DNA from: Schleiferilactobacillus perolens DSM 12744
GTDB lineage: Bacteria; Bacillota; Bacilli; Lactobacillales; Lactobacillaceae
Length of the DNA stretch: 64,000 nt
Direction: 5' to 3'
Assembly: GCF_001435585.1 (NCBI RefSeq)
Contig: NZ_AZEC01000008.1
Span: forward strand, 56,266-120,265
Shown here: positions 43,018-51,055 of the stretch, in pieces
How positions within the stretch are numbered: position 1 is the stretch's first letter
Layout: each line of letters begins with the position of its first letter
Made by a program: the position numbers and the translations under genes
Notes under the pieces: generated by a model
What the model was told of the DNA's origin: nothing
The model's input: only the letters and a program-made list of their open reading frames with translations
Database searches by the model: none

Positions 43018-44691
43018 TCAGCTCACTTCTTCGATGGCCTGCCCACCCTGAATCCGATAAATGGCATCACACCGAGTCAAAAACTGGCGATCGTGACTGA
43101 TCGACAATATTGTAAGCTGATTTTGCTCTTTCAACCGGTAGACCATTTCCTTAATGGCTTCCGCCGTGTCACTATCCAACGCAGAGCTGATTTCGTCCAG
43201 TAACAGAATCGGACTGTGCCGCAATAATCCCTGTGCGAGACTCAATCGCTGTTGTTGCCCGCCACTCAGTAAACTTCCTGCTTCGCCAACGGGCGTATCC
43301 AGACCTTCTGGCAGGGACTGGACAAATTCCGTTAAAGCCACTTCGTTGAGCACTTCTTCCAGCTCGGCATCTGTCGCATCGGCCTTGGCTAACAATAAGT
43401 TCTCTCGAATCGTGCCCGGAAAAATGGAAACACTTTGCGACACCAAGGTGATTTGCTGCCGCAACGCACTGAGCAAATAATCCGCAATAGGCGTCTGGTC
43501 AATCTCAATCACACCCTTTTGCGGTTGATAGAATCGCAGAAGCAAGTCAAAGATTGTGGTCTTGCCCGCACCGCTTTCGCCCACCAAGCCGACCCAGGTC
43601 CCCCGCTTGATGGCCAGCGAGAGATCCCGCAAAATATCTCCCCGTTCCTCGGTGTAGTGGAAAGTCACATGGTCAAATGCAATGCGTTGAAAGTCCGTGA
43701 GCGGCAAAGCACCAGAAGTTTCACCATCGCTCAGTTGCAGCAAATCCGCCAGGGGCGCGAATTCGGCCAGCTGCTTTTTGAACTCATAATTCGTATTGAG
43801 AATCGTCGCCGCATTGGCATAAAACACCGCCAGATAGCTCAGTACAATCACAATTCCGCCCACCGTCATTTGCCCTTGAATCACTAACCCAGCAGCCACC
43901 ACGAAGATAACGCCAATGATGAGCTGATTGACAAAATTGGTGATCCACAGTGCAGTCAGGTTATCAAAGAAAGCCACTTTGCTCCAAACGCTCACGGCAT
44001 CGGTTAACGCCTTTTTCAGTGTGTTCGTCTGCTTCTTTTCCAGTTGAAAAGCCTTAACCAGCCGAATCGAACGGACACTGTCGGTGATTGTCTGGGCCAT
44101 CTTGCCGTTGGCTTGAATAATCCGTCCAGTGAGGCCATTCACCACCCGGCCAAAAAAATTGCTCGGAAAGAAAGCAATCGGGAAATATAGGCACAACAAT
44201 AGGGCCAACAGCCAATGGATGTGAAACACATAGCCCACGATCACGAGGCAAACGACCACATTCGCCGCCAGTTGAGGCAGATCTGCCAGCCAGAACATCA
44301 CGTATTTCATCGTTTCCTGACGAATAAAGGTTGCCAGTTCACTGCTATTCGTGCGATCGAAGTAAGGCATTCGCTGCTGCAGCACGTTGGCAAAAGCAGC
44401 CAGCGTCAACGCCCGGCCTGAACGGCGCACGACCACCGCCAGTATATATTTGTAGAAAGTGTTCGCCGCCGTCATCAAAATGGGAATCGCGATGAAAAAG
44501 AGCACCGAAATTGTCACGTCGCGTAAATTACCCGCCGGAATGATCTGGTCAATGATACGCTGCATGATTAGCGGTGGGACTAAACTGATGAGTTGAACAG
44601 CTAACGCGAGGATAAATGAGAGGCCAATATAAACTGAAAAGTGCGGAATGCGATTGAAAATACTGACATTACTGACACTTTTTTTCACCAC
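43018..44691 (-). CDS. ABC exporter half-transporter between two toxin-antitoxin loci
   Basis: A 557-residue exporter with six helices, Walker A GESGAGKTT, signature LSGGQQQR, Walker B ILLLDEISSALD and H-loop ISHDRQ. GTG start at 44691 with AGAAGG upstream. It is bracketed by two homologous type I toxin-antitoxin loci, which may mark insertion or duplication events. No accessory or regulator gene adjoins it; substrate unknown. Confidence 0.87.
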   Translation of the reverse strand: MVKKSVSNVSIFNRIPHFSVYIGLSFILALAVQLISLVPPLIMQRIIDQIIPAGNLRDVTISVLFFIAIPILMTAANTFYKYILAVVVRRSGRALTLAAFANVLQQRMPYFDRTNSSELATFIRQETMKYVMFWLADLPQLAANVVVCLVIVGYVFHIHWLLALLLCLYFPIAFFPSNFFGRVVNGLTGRIIQANGKMAQTITDSVRSIRLVKAFQLEKKQTNTLKKALTDAVSVWSKVAFFDNLTALWITNFVNQLIIGVIFVVAAGLVIQGQMTVGGIVIVLSYLAVFYANAATILNTNYEFKKQLAEFAPLADLLQLSDGETSGALPLTDFQRIAFDHVTFHYTEERGDILRDLSLAIKRGTWVGLVGESGAGKTTIFDLLLRFYQPQKGVIEIDQTPIADYLLSALRQQITLVSQSVSIFPGTIRENLLLAKADATDAELEEVLNEVALTEFVQSLPEGLDTPVGEAGSLLSGGQQQRLSLAQGLLRHSPILLLDEISSALDSDTAEAIKEMVYRLKEQNQLTILSISHDRQFLTRCDAIYRIQGGQAIEEVS

Positions 44692-44803
44692 GCGGATAAC
44701 CTTCTCTCAAAATGATAAATGAGTGTTTATTGTGATTCCATTCACCTGTTGAGAACATTCTGAGGTACGTTATTGTGTTTGTCAATTGTTTCCCATCCCA
44801 AGT

Positions 44804-44845
44804 ATGTTATTCGGGATGATCAAAATCAACATGCCCGACAAATAA
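44804..44845 (+). pseudogene. Remnant of a type I toxin gene
   Basis: Only the C-terminal end of a holin-like toxin remains in frame (MLFGMIKINMPDK); the upstream part is out of frame or lost. It precedes an antitoxin RNA gene homologous to the one at 42862, in the same relative position. Confidence 0.5.
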
Positions 44846-44960
44846 AAAAACCCGCCCCTTAGCTTGGACCAGCTAGGGCAGGCTCGCAATTAGATGTCTG
44901 AACTTAGTTGCCGCTCTTAAAACGGTTCGCATGGTTCGGTGTTTGCGCACCGGCTTTTCT
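44844..44960 (-). ncRNA. Type I antitoxin RNA, copy 2
   Basis: Promoter TTGCGG-N16-TATAAT on the minus strand (44994-44967). The body shares GCCGGTGCGC-AAACACCGA and AACCGTTTTAAGAGCGG with copy 1, and the 3' stem CCCTAGCT / AGCTAAGGGG is followed by seven T. The cognate toxin is decayed, so this RNA may be an orphan or may act on toxin copies elsewhere. Confidence 0.6.
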
Positions 44961-45060
44961 GTTTTTATTATATCAAGAACTTTTTTTACCGCAAATCACC
45001 GCAAATCGGAGGCAAAAGAAACAACTGCAAAATAGTCCGACTGGCGTGTACAACATCGTT

Positions 45061-46374
45061 CTACTCCGCTTCCTGACGCTCACGCCGCTTCTTGTTGTAA
45101 ACCATCAAGAAGTAGAACGGAATCGCCACGGCCAGAGCACCAAAGCCCCAGGCAAACTGGATTAACGTGACTTGGGTCAACAGCCAGCCGCTGACGACGA
45201 TCGCCAGTACCGGAATCACTGGACCCAATGGCAAGTGGAAGTTTGACGGGACATTTTTCTTGGTCTTCATGAAGACCAACACCGCTAAACAAGTGGGAAT
45301 GTATTGGGCAAAGCGAGAGATTGCACTGATTTGGGCTAGATAATTGAAGGTACCGGATAACGCCACGATCAAACCCAATGTGGACGATACAATAATCGCT
45401 ACCCACGGGCCATCCTTTTTATTCACCTTAGCCAGAGCTGGCGGCATCATGCCGTTTTCAGCTAATGCGACACCAGACCGAGGCGTGATGTAGCTGGATG
45501 CCACAAGCAGACCACCAGTGGACAGCAAGGTGCCGGCTTCAACTAAGGCACTGCCGAAACTGCCGGCCACTCGGCCAAATGCCGCCTGAATCGGGGTAGC
45601 TGAAGTGGCCAAATTGCCGCCTAAAATACCGATACAGACAACCTGAATCAATAAATAAAAAGCCAAAACAATGAGCATGACAATCACCAGGGCACGGGGC
45701 AAATTATGTTCGGGATCGCGCATGTCGCCAGCAGCCACCACGACGCCTTCAAAACCGGTGAACGCATAGAACATGGTCACTGCGGCGGGACCAAAACTAC
45801 CGCTGGTGTAATGGCCGCCAGGGAATAAGGGGGTGAAATTGCCGCCCTTGATGAACCAGATGCCGACAGCAATGAACAGAATCAGCGGGATCAGTTTTGA
45901 TACCGTGATAATGTTGTTCACCACCTTCGATACCCGGACGCCGGCGATATTCATGATGGCCAGCAGGATAATCATCGTGGCGGCGATCACGTCCTTGCCA
46001 ATCGTCGTGGCCGCATAGGGGAAAATCGAACCCAGTGCAGTGGTGAAAGCCACGGCCATCGTCGCCTCCGCGATGATGCGAATCGCCCAAGTGACAAAGC
46101 CGACTTCAAAGCCAATGAATCCGCCAAAGGCATCCTTAGCATATAGATAAGGGCCACCATTGGTGTCAAAATAAGTCGCCGACTTAGCAAAACACAGGGC
46201 AATGGCGAAGACCAACAAAGCATCGAAAATCAGGACAAAGATACTGGCAGTTCCCACCATCTTGGCGGCAACATTAGGCAGAAGGAAAATGCCAGAGCCG
46301 ATAATACCGTTAATACCTAATAAAATGATACTCCAGAAGCCCAATTCATTTTTCTTTTCCATTGAATCATTCAT
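45061..46374 (-). CDS. APC-family amino acid permease
   Basis: A 437-residue, 12-helix permease with the APC signature GINGIIGSGIFLLPN in helix 1. The ATG at 46374 overlaps the end of the upstream hydrolase gene by 8 bases. Pairing with a gamma-glutamyl-GABA hydrolase-like enzyme suggests uptake or exchange of an amino acid, GABA, or a gamma-glutamyl compound. Confidence 0.87.
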   Translation of the reverse strand: MNDSMEKKNELGFWSIILLGINGIIGSGIFLLPNVAAKMVGTASIFVLIFDALLVFAIALCFAKSATYFDTNGGPYLYAKDAFGGFIGFEVGFVTWAIRIIAEATMAVAFTTALGSIFPYAATTIGKDVIAATMIILLAIMNIAGVRVSKVVNNIITVSKLIPLILFIAVGIWFIKGGNFTPLFPGGHYTSGSFGPAAVTMFYAFTGFEGVVVAAGDMRDPEHNLPRALVIVMLIVLAFYLLIQVVCIGILGGNLATSATPIQAAFGRVAGSFGSALVEAGTLLSTGGLLVASSYITPRSGVALAENGMMPPALAKVNKKDGPWVAIIVSSTLGLIVALSGTFNYLAQISAISRFAQYIPTCLAVLVFMKTKKNVPSNFHLPLGPVIPVLAIVVSGWLLTQVTLIQFAWGFGALAVAIPFYFLMVYNKKRRERQEAE

Positions 46375-47119
46375 TGTCTTCACGCTTTCCCGCACGGGTT
46401 ACTAAATCTTGGAAAAGCGCCAGTGAACCCGCATCTTCTTGCCACATGTTCTCCGGATGCCATTGCACGGCCAAAATGTCGTCGCCCTGTTGCAGCTCAA
46501 TCGCTTCAATCACGCCATCCGGCGCCTTCGCAGTGGCTTTAAACGCCGGGGCGACTGTCCGAACAGCCTGATGGTGCCGGGAATTGACGAAGGTCTTGGC
46601 ACCCACGATTTGATTGATCTGAGAACCTGGGGTAGTCGTCACGTGGTGGGTCGGGAATTGACCCGGTGCCTTTTGACTATGCTGAATGGCACATTGCGGA
46701 TCTTGGGTACCCAGATCTTGGTACAGTGTACCGCCAAAAGCCACATTAATGATCTGAATACCGCGACAGATCCCCAAGATTGCCTTGTGCTGCAAAGCCG
46801 CCGCCTTAATCAGCGCAATCTCGTACGCATCCCGTTGATAGTTGGTGCGGCCGATTTGGGGGATGGGTTCTTCTCCAAACAGAGTCGGATCAATATCCGG
46901 TCCACCTGGAATGACCAACCCGTCAAATGTTTTCAACGCCGCCTGAGCGGCCTCCTCAGCTTCACTGACTTTCTGCGGAAAAGGCAGCACGATCGGAATC
47001 CCACCAGCAGCCAGGATTCCCTCCACTAATCCGCGCGGGGTGAATGGCGCTTCGTTCTCATTAATAACCGGTGATGGTTTAACCAAAGCATCTGCGGTAA
47101 GGGCAATAATCGGTTTCAT
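46367..47119 (-). CDS. Class I glutamine amidotransferase-like hydrolase (C26, PuuD-like)
   Basis: A 250-residue enzyme of the gamma-glutamyl-gamma-aminobutyrate hydrolase family. The nucleophile Cys lies in LGICRGIQIINVAFGG and the catalytic His/Glu in VQWHPE. ATG 47119 is chosen for GGAGG 8 bases upstream. Members cleave gamma-glutamyl amides in polyamine breakdown or related pathways. It is the first gene of an operon with the APC permease. Confidence 0.87.
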   Translation of the reverse strand: MKPIIALTADALVKPSPVINENEAPFTPRGLVEGILAAGGIPIVLPFPQKVSEAEEAAQAALKTFDGLVIPGGPDIDPTLFGEEPIPQIGRTNYQRDAYEIALIKAAALQHKAILGICRGIQIINVAFGGTLYQDLGTQDPQCAIQHSQKAPGQFPTHHVTTTPGSQINQIVGAKTFVNSRHHQAVRTVAPAFKATAKAPDGVIEAIELQQGDDILAVQWHPENMWQEDAGSLALFQDLVTRAGKREDNE

Positions 47120-47232
47120 GTATAATTCCTCCAATATGACTCTAAGTAGTGATCGTAATCAGAGTTGGGGGGCCTCGACGACGTCGTTAATTTCCCACCA
47201 ACGGACTGACTATATGAATTAGAAATAGTCTC

Positions 47233-47261
47233 ATTCTAAGGCGAAGTTCAACTTTCGTCAA
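47233..47261 (-). promoter_or_regulatory. Promoter of the hydrolase-permease operon
   Basis: Minus strand TTGACG (47261-47256), a 17-base spacer, TAGAAT (47238-47233): a good vegetative promoter giving a leader of about 107 bases. Confidence 0.6.
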
Positions 47262-47369
47262 CATCATTTTCACCTTTTACTATATTATTGAAAACGAATT
47301 TGCCATGCCGCACCCGTTCCGGTAAAGTCAAAGCAGATATAATAATCGTTAGTTATGGCACTATAATCC

Positions 47370-47459
47370 GGGCGAAGACAAAATTTTGAACCTCGATGGA
47401 TAAAGTGCCAATGCGGAGCATTGGTACGGCCGCCACCGGAACAAACTTTGTCCCCGCCC
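47370..47459. repeat. Structured intergenic repeat, family 1, degenerate short form
   Basis: Outer arms GGGCGAAGACAAA and TTTGTCCCCGCCC, and inner GTGCCAATGCGGAGCATTGGTAC, which is itself a small hairpin. The sequence GTGCCAATGCGGAGCA is shared with the copies at 50741 and 56904. It sits directly before the ribosome site of the gene at 47476. Confidence 0.65.
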
Positions 47460-47475
47460 CTCTGGAGGAATCATC

Positions 47476-49311
47476 ATGATGTGGTTGAACTTTCTATTAA
47501 TCACCTTCCGCTTCACCGCACTCGGCATCATCGCCGCCATCATCGGCGCAGTCTGGCTGCTCCGCGAAAAACGTACTCGCAGGGCAGGCGCTGACGCAGT
47601 GGTCAGCATTATTCTTTTCATCGTCGCTTACGGCGTACTCTATTTCGGTCTGCCCGAACCCAGCCTGGCTACAGTGATCACCGCCAATCTAGGCAGCTTC
47701 GTGATTACCTGTTTGATTCAAGCCGCTTTCCTCGGCAGCATGACTATGAAAGAAGTCAGCAGCCTCTTTCAAGATAAGAAGAAAAAAGACGCCACCACCC
47801 GCCGCACGCTTAATCAGGGTCACCCGGCCCGACTTTTTGCGAAGGGTGCTGGCTGGGGCATTGCCCTGGCAGTATTAGCCTTTCTCATTTTCGGTATCAT
47901 GAATGTCGTTGACGCCAAGCGGGTAGCCCTTAACGCTCCGGTGAAAACGTATGCTTCCACTAACAAGGCGCCGATGCCGGCAGCGACTAATTCCAAGCAG
48001 CAAATGCCGGTGGTCAACGCCCCCGCCACAGTGCTGACCCAGGTCAATAACTCCCTGAGTAATATTCCCAATGCCAACGTCTATTCCGTGGATCATGTCC
48101 GGGCCCAGGTATATAAGAATAAACTTGTTTACGTCGCTCCATTGGATTTTGACGGTAGTTTCTGGCGCTATCTCCGTTATCAACAAGTCGATGGCTATTT
48201 CGTCACCGACGCCACCAGCAAGACCGCCGATCCCCGATTCGTGAAACGCAGCATGCGCTACACCCCGGAGGCCTATCTTAGCCGCGATGCCCGCCGGTTA
48301 ATGTACGCCAAAACCGCCAATTCCGGCTACGTATTGATGGCCAATGCGCCCCAACTGGAAATTGACGACAATGGCGATCCTTACTACGTGAGCACGCTCG
48401 TGAAATGCTACGGCGTCACCAACCGTCAGGATTTTCGCCACAAAGCAGTCGTGACTTTGAATGCCGTGACTGGTGAGCTGAACTTTTACAAGGATCTGAA
48501 GAAAAAGCCGAAGTGGCTGGATGTCGCCGTTGATCCCACCACGGCCAGCGGTCAGATTGGCGCTTGGGGGCGAGAACGCAACGGCTGGTGGAACGCCAAC
48601 GGCTTTGGCGGTGCCCGCCAAGGCGTGATGGTCGCCGTCACTGGCAGCGGCACGGAAGGCAACGACGAAGACGCCACTCCGGTGCTGTACAAGGGCCAAA
48701 TCTACTATCAGCAATCCCTGACCAGCGCCAAGTCCGCACAGACATCCGTGATGGGTTATGCCTTCACAGATGCGGCCAGCGGCCAAAGTTATTACTATAA
48801 GGAAAGTGCCGATGCCATGACCCCGGACCGCGCGCAGAAACTGGCAAAAGATATGATGAAGCAAACCGGTTGGAAGCCGAAGATGCCCATGCTCTACCGG
48901 ATCGACGGCAAGCCCACTTGGGTCGTATCGATGCTGGATTCTAGCAACGCTTTCCGCAGTTATGTGTACATGCTGGCTTCCGGCAATGGCACCCAAAGCA
49001 CGGTGGCCACTGGGGACGACGCCGATACAGCCCTGACTAAATATCGGGCGTTATTCAGCGGCAACATCACGGCCAATGCCAGTAACGGTAAGAAAGAAGC
49101 GGTCAAGGGTACGGTCTTTCGCACCAGCATCAACGGTGATACCCTCTATCTTCTGTTGAATGAAAAGAAGGTCGTCTATGTGGTCAACATCAAGAGCGAT
49201 CCCTTCGCTCGCTTCATTCAGCCCGGCGATACAGTGAGCTTCCAAGCCCAAGTCAGCGGTACAAGCGGCGTGGCCACCGGGGCCATTCAAGACGATCGGT
49301 TGCCAAAATAA
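47476..49311 (+). CDS. Large membrane protein of unknown function, 611 aa
   Basis: The N-terminal part has about four hydrophobic segments (near 5-24, 42-58, 66-85 and 130-148) with a basic cytoplasmic loop, followed by a roughly 450-residue extracytoplasmic region rich in beta-type patterns. The C-terminus (VFRTSINGDTLYLLLNEKKV, then FIQPGDTVSFQAQV) looks like an OB-type beta barrel. No family recognised. It is followed 12 bases later by a beta-lactamase-fold gene, so both are probably co-transcribed and act at the cell surface. Confidence 0.7.
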   Translation: MMWLNFLLITFRFTALGIIAAIIGAVWLLREKRTRRAGADAVVSIILFIVAYGVLYFGLPEPSLATVITANLGSFVITCLIQAAFLGSMTMKEVSSLFQDKKKKDATTRRTLNQGHPARLFAKGAGWGIALAVLAFLIFGIMNVVDAKRVALNAPVKTYASTNKAPMPAATNSKQQMPVVNAPATVLTQVNNSLSNIPNANVYSVDHVRAQVYKNKLVYVAPLDFDGSFWRYLRYQQVDGYFVTDATSKTADPRFVKRSMRYTPEAYLSRDARRLMYAKTANSGYVLMANAPQLEIDDNGDPYYVSTLVKCYGVTNRQDFRHKAVVTLNAVTGELNFYKDLKKKPKWLDVAVDPTTASGQIGAWGRERNGWWNANGFGGARQGVMVAVTGSGTEGNDEDATPVLYKGQIYYQQSLTSAKSAQTSVMGYAFTDAASGQSYYYKESADAMTPDRAQKLAKDMMKQTGWKPKMPMLYRIDGKPTWVVSMLDSSNAFRSYVYMLASGNGTQSTVATGDDADTALTKYRALFSGNITANASNGKKEAVKGTVFRTSINGDTLYLLLNEKKVVYVVNIKSDPFARFIQPGDTVSFQAQVSGTSGVATGAIQDDRLPK

Positions 49312-49323
49312 GGAGGCAATTAG

Positions 49324-50325
49324 ATGAACCGCTGGTCAAAAATTACAAAAATCAATGATGATGCAAATTACAACGGCGCGCTAGCCGTGACCGCACCGGA
49401 CCAAGTGCTTTTTCGCCATACTCAAGGAATCGCGGATTATGCCACTGGCATGCCCTTCACATTTTCCACCACCAGCGGCATTGGCTCGGTCACCAAGCAG
49501 TTTCTCGCGACGGTAGTCTTGATGCTGGCGGAAGAAGGAAAAGTAACCTTGTCCGACAAGCTTTCCCAGTATCTGCCGGAGTATCGGTTTGCTGATCAAA
49601 TCACCTTACGTCAACTGCTTAATATGGCCGCTGGTGTCCCAGATTATGTGGACGCAGTCGTTAAGCAAACCCTCGCTGGCCGAGTGTTATCGACCGATCC
49701 AGATGATGATCCCCAGATCAATCGCGCGGTGGGGGGAAACATCTCTCTGGTCCATGCCTTGGCGTCGATCAATCCCTTACCCCTGACATACACGCCAGGG
49801 ACTAAGAGCCAGTATTCCAACTCAAACTATCTGCTGCTGGGCACAGTGGTGGAACGTGTCACCGGCCAAGGGTTGGCGCAGATTTTCCAACAACGCATTT
49901 TCTCTGTTCTGGGTATGACCCGCACTAAGCTGGGAACCCAATTTGCCCAGGCCGACAGCTACCTGAAGATTGATGGCCAGTTAGTCACACTGGGTCGCGG
50001 CCACCACATCGCCGGCGATGGCGGGTTAGTAACCACCATTGACGACCTCACCCGCTGGGCCCAGACGGTATTGCAACAGCGGTTCTTGCGGCCGACCACG
50101 TGGCAGGCGGCCATGACTTTGTACAAGGGTTTCTATGGCTTTGCCTGGTTGAAAAAGGGCAGCTGGTACTGGCACGGCGGCCGGGTGTTAGGCTATCAGG
50201 CAGACATTTATGTATCGCCGGAACGCGGCTTGGCCACCACGTGGTTATATAACGTCACGCCGGTGAATGACGCGCGCTTGGCAGCATGGTATCCGCAACG
50301 GGATGCGTGGCACGAGCAGTTGTAG
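49324..50325 (+). CDS. Serine hydrolase, class C beta-lactamase fold
   Basis: A 333-residue protein with the catalytic SVTK (Ser55-Lys58), a YSN motif (QYSNSNYLLLG) and HGG in YWHGGRVLG, the three signatures of the class C beta-lactamase/DD-peptidase/esterase group. No signal peptide is visible, so an intracellular esterase- or peptidase-like activity is more likely than beta-lactam resistance. AAGGAGG precedes the ATG. Confidence 0.87.
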   Translation: MNRWSKITKINDDANYNGALAVTAPDQVLFRHTQGIADYATGMPFTFSTTSGIGSVTKQFLATVVLMLAEEGKVTLSDKLSQYLPEYRFADQITLRQLLNMAAGVPDYVDAVVKQTLAGRVLSTDPDDDPQINRAVGGNISLVHALASINPLPLTYTPGTKSQYSNSNYLLLGTVVERVTGQGLAQIFQQRIFSVLGMTRTKLGTQFAQADSYLKIDGQLVTLGRGHHIAGDGGLVTTIDDLTRWAQTVLQQRFLRPTTWQAAMTLYKGFYGFAWLKKGSWYWHGGRVLGYQADIYVSPERGLATTWLYNVTPVNDARLAAWYPQRDAWHEQL

Positions 50326-50390
50326 ATTTCCAACGCCACCGCCGGTTCTTTCTACGCCAAACTGCCAAAAATGGCGCAGATGACTAAAAA

Positions 50391-50427
50391 AAACGACATT
50401 CGATTTTTTCGGAGTGTCGTGTTTTTA
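50391..50427 (+). terminator. Rho-independent terminator
   Basis: AACGACA / TGTCGT with additional inner pairs, followed by TTTTT, after the serine hydrolase gene. Confidence 0.8.
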
Positions 50428-50545
50428 TTTCCGGGTCCCATTACCTTACATTATTGTAAGTCAGGCGATACATGGTTGTTAAAATTAAAAAAAGTGAAAA
50501 AATAGTCTACAAAGAATCAGAAAAACGATTTGAGGCGATCAACCC

Positions 50546-50725
50546 ATGCGGCAAACTAAGTGGCACCAAATTAAAACGAAACCGTTAGCGTCCCTGGCAT
50601 CCTTTTTAGGCGCCATCGCTTTTGCGGCCATTGTTATGCGCTTCCCCATCATTGCTTACATCGCTGGCATCGGGATAGCTCTAATTGCAATCAGCTTCGT
50701 TATCAAGATGACCAGAAAACAGTAG
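50546..50725 (+). CDS. Small membrane protein, 59 aa
   Basis: The ATG at 50546 is preceded by GAGGCG. The product MRQTKWHQIKTKPLASLASF continues into two adjacent hydrophobic segments separated by a short turn, ending KMTRKQ. It has the size and charge pattern of a two-helix membrane peptide; no family recognised. Confidence 0.55.
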   Translation: MRQTKWHQIKTKPLASLASFLGAIAFAAIVMRFPIIAYIAGIGIALIAISFVIKMTRKQ

Positions 50726-50740
50726 TTGCACACAGGCAAA

Positions 50741-51013
50741 GGGACCGGGACAGAAATCCGAGTCCTGATGGGTGTAGTGCCAATGCGGAGCAATCGGAGG
50801 TGACAGGTGGCTCAGCTGTGGAAACCACACCGCGCGCGGTTTTTGCGCGCGGATGTGGTTAGGCGTGTTTGAGACCGCGCACTTTGCGGGCTCAAACCGC
50901 CGTCACAGCTTGCTACGCCTGCGGCTACGCACTTGCTGCGCTTCGCAGCCACCTGTCACCGCAGATTGCGGAGCTTTGGCACGGCTCATCGGGGAGGTTT
51001 TTGTCCCAGTCCC
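50741..51013. repeat. Structured intergenic repeat, family 1, long branched form
   Basis: The terminal arms GGGACCGGGACAGAAA and TTTTTGTCCCAGTCCC enclose GTGCCAATGCGGAGCAATC pairing with GATTGCGGAGCTTTGGCAC. Inside, a perfect 14-base stem (50799-50812 with 50947-50960) encloses two hairpins: AACCACA...TGTGGTT and TTTGAGACCGC...GCGGGCTCAAA. The copy at 56904 keeps the same fold with different stem sequences. It fills the gap between 50725 and the lyase gene; no reading frame is evident. Confidence 0.85.
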
Positions 51014-51055
51014 TTGTATTGATCAGGCCTTTTTATATGTCGGTATTTTAAGAAC

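Noticed and set aside
48298..48996. 232-codon minus-strand frame inside the membrane protein gene
   Set aside because: Antisense shadow of the 47476-49311 gene; no ribosome site and no recognisable protein features.
49324..50325. Beta-lactam resistance gene
   Set aside because: The SxxK/YxN/HxG motifs also define esterases and peptidases, and no signal peptide is present.
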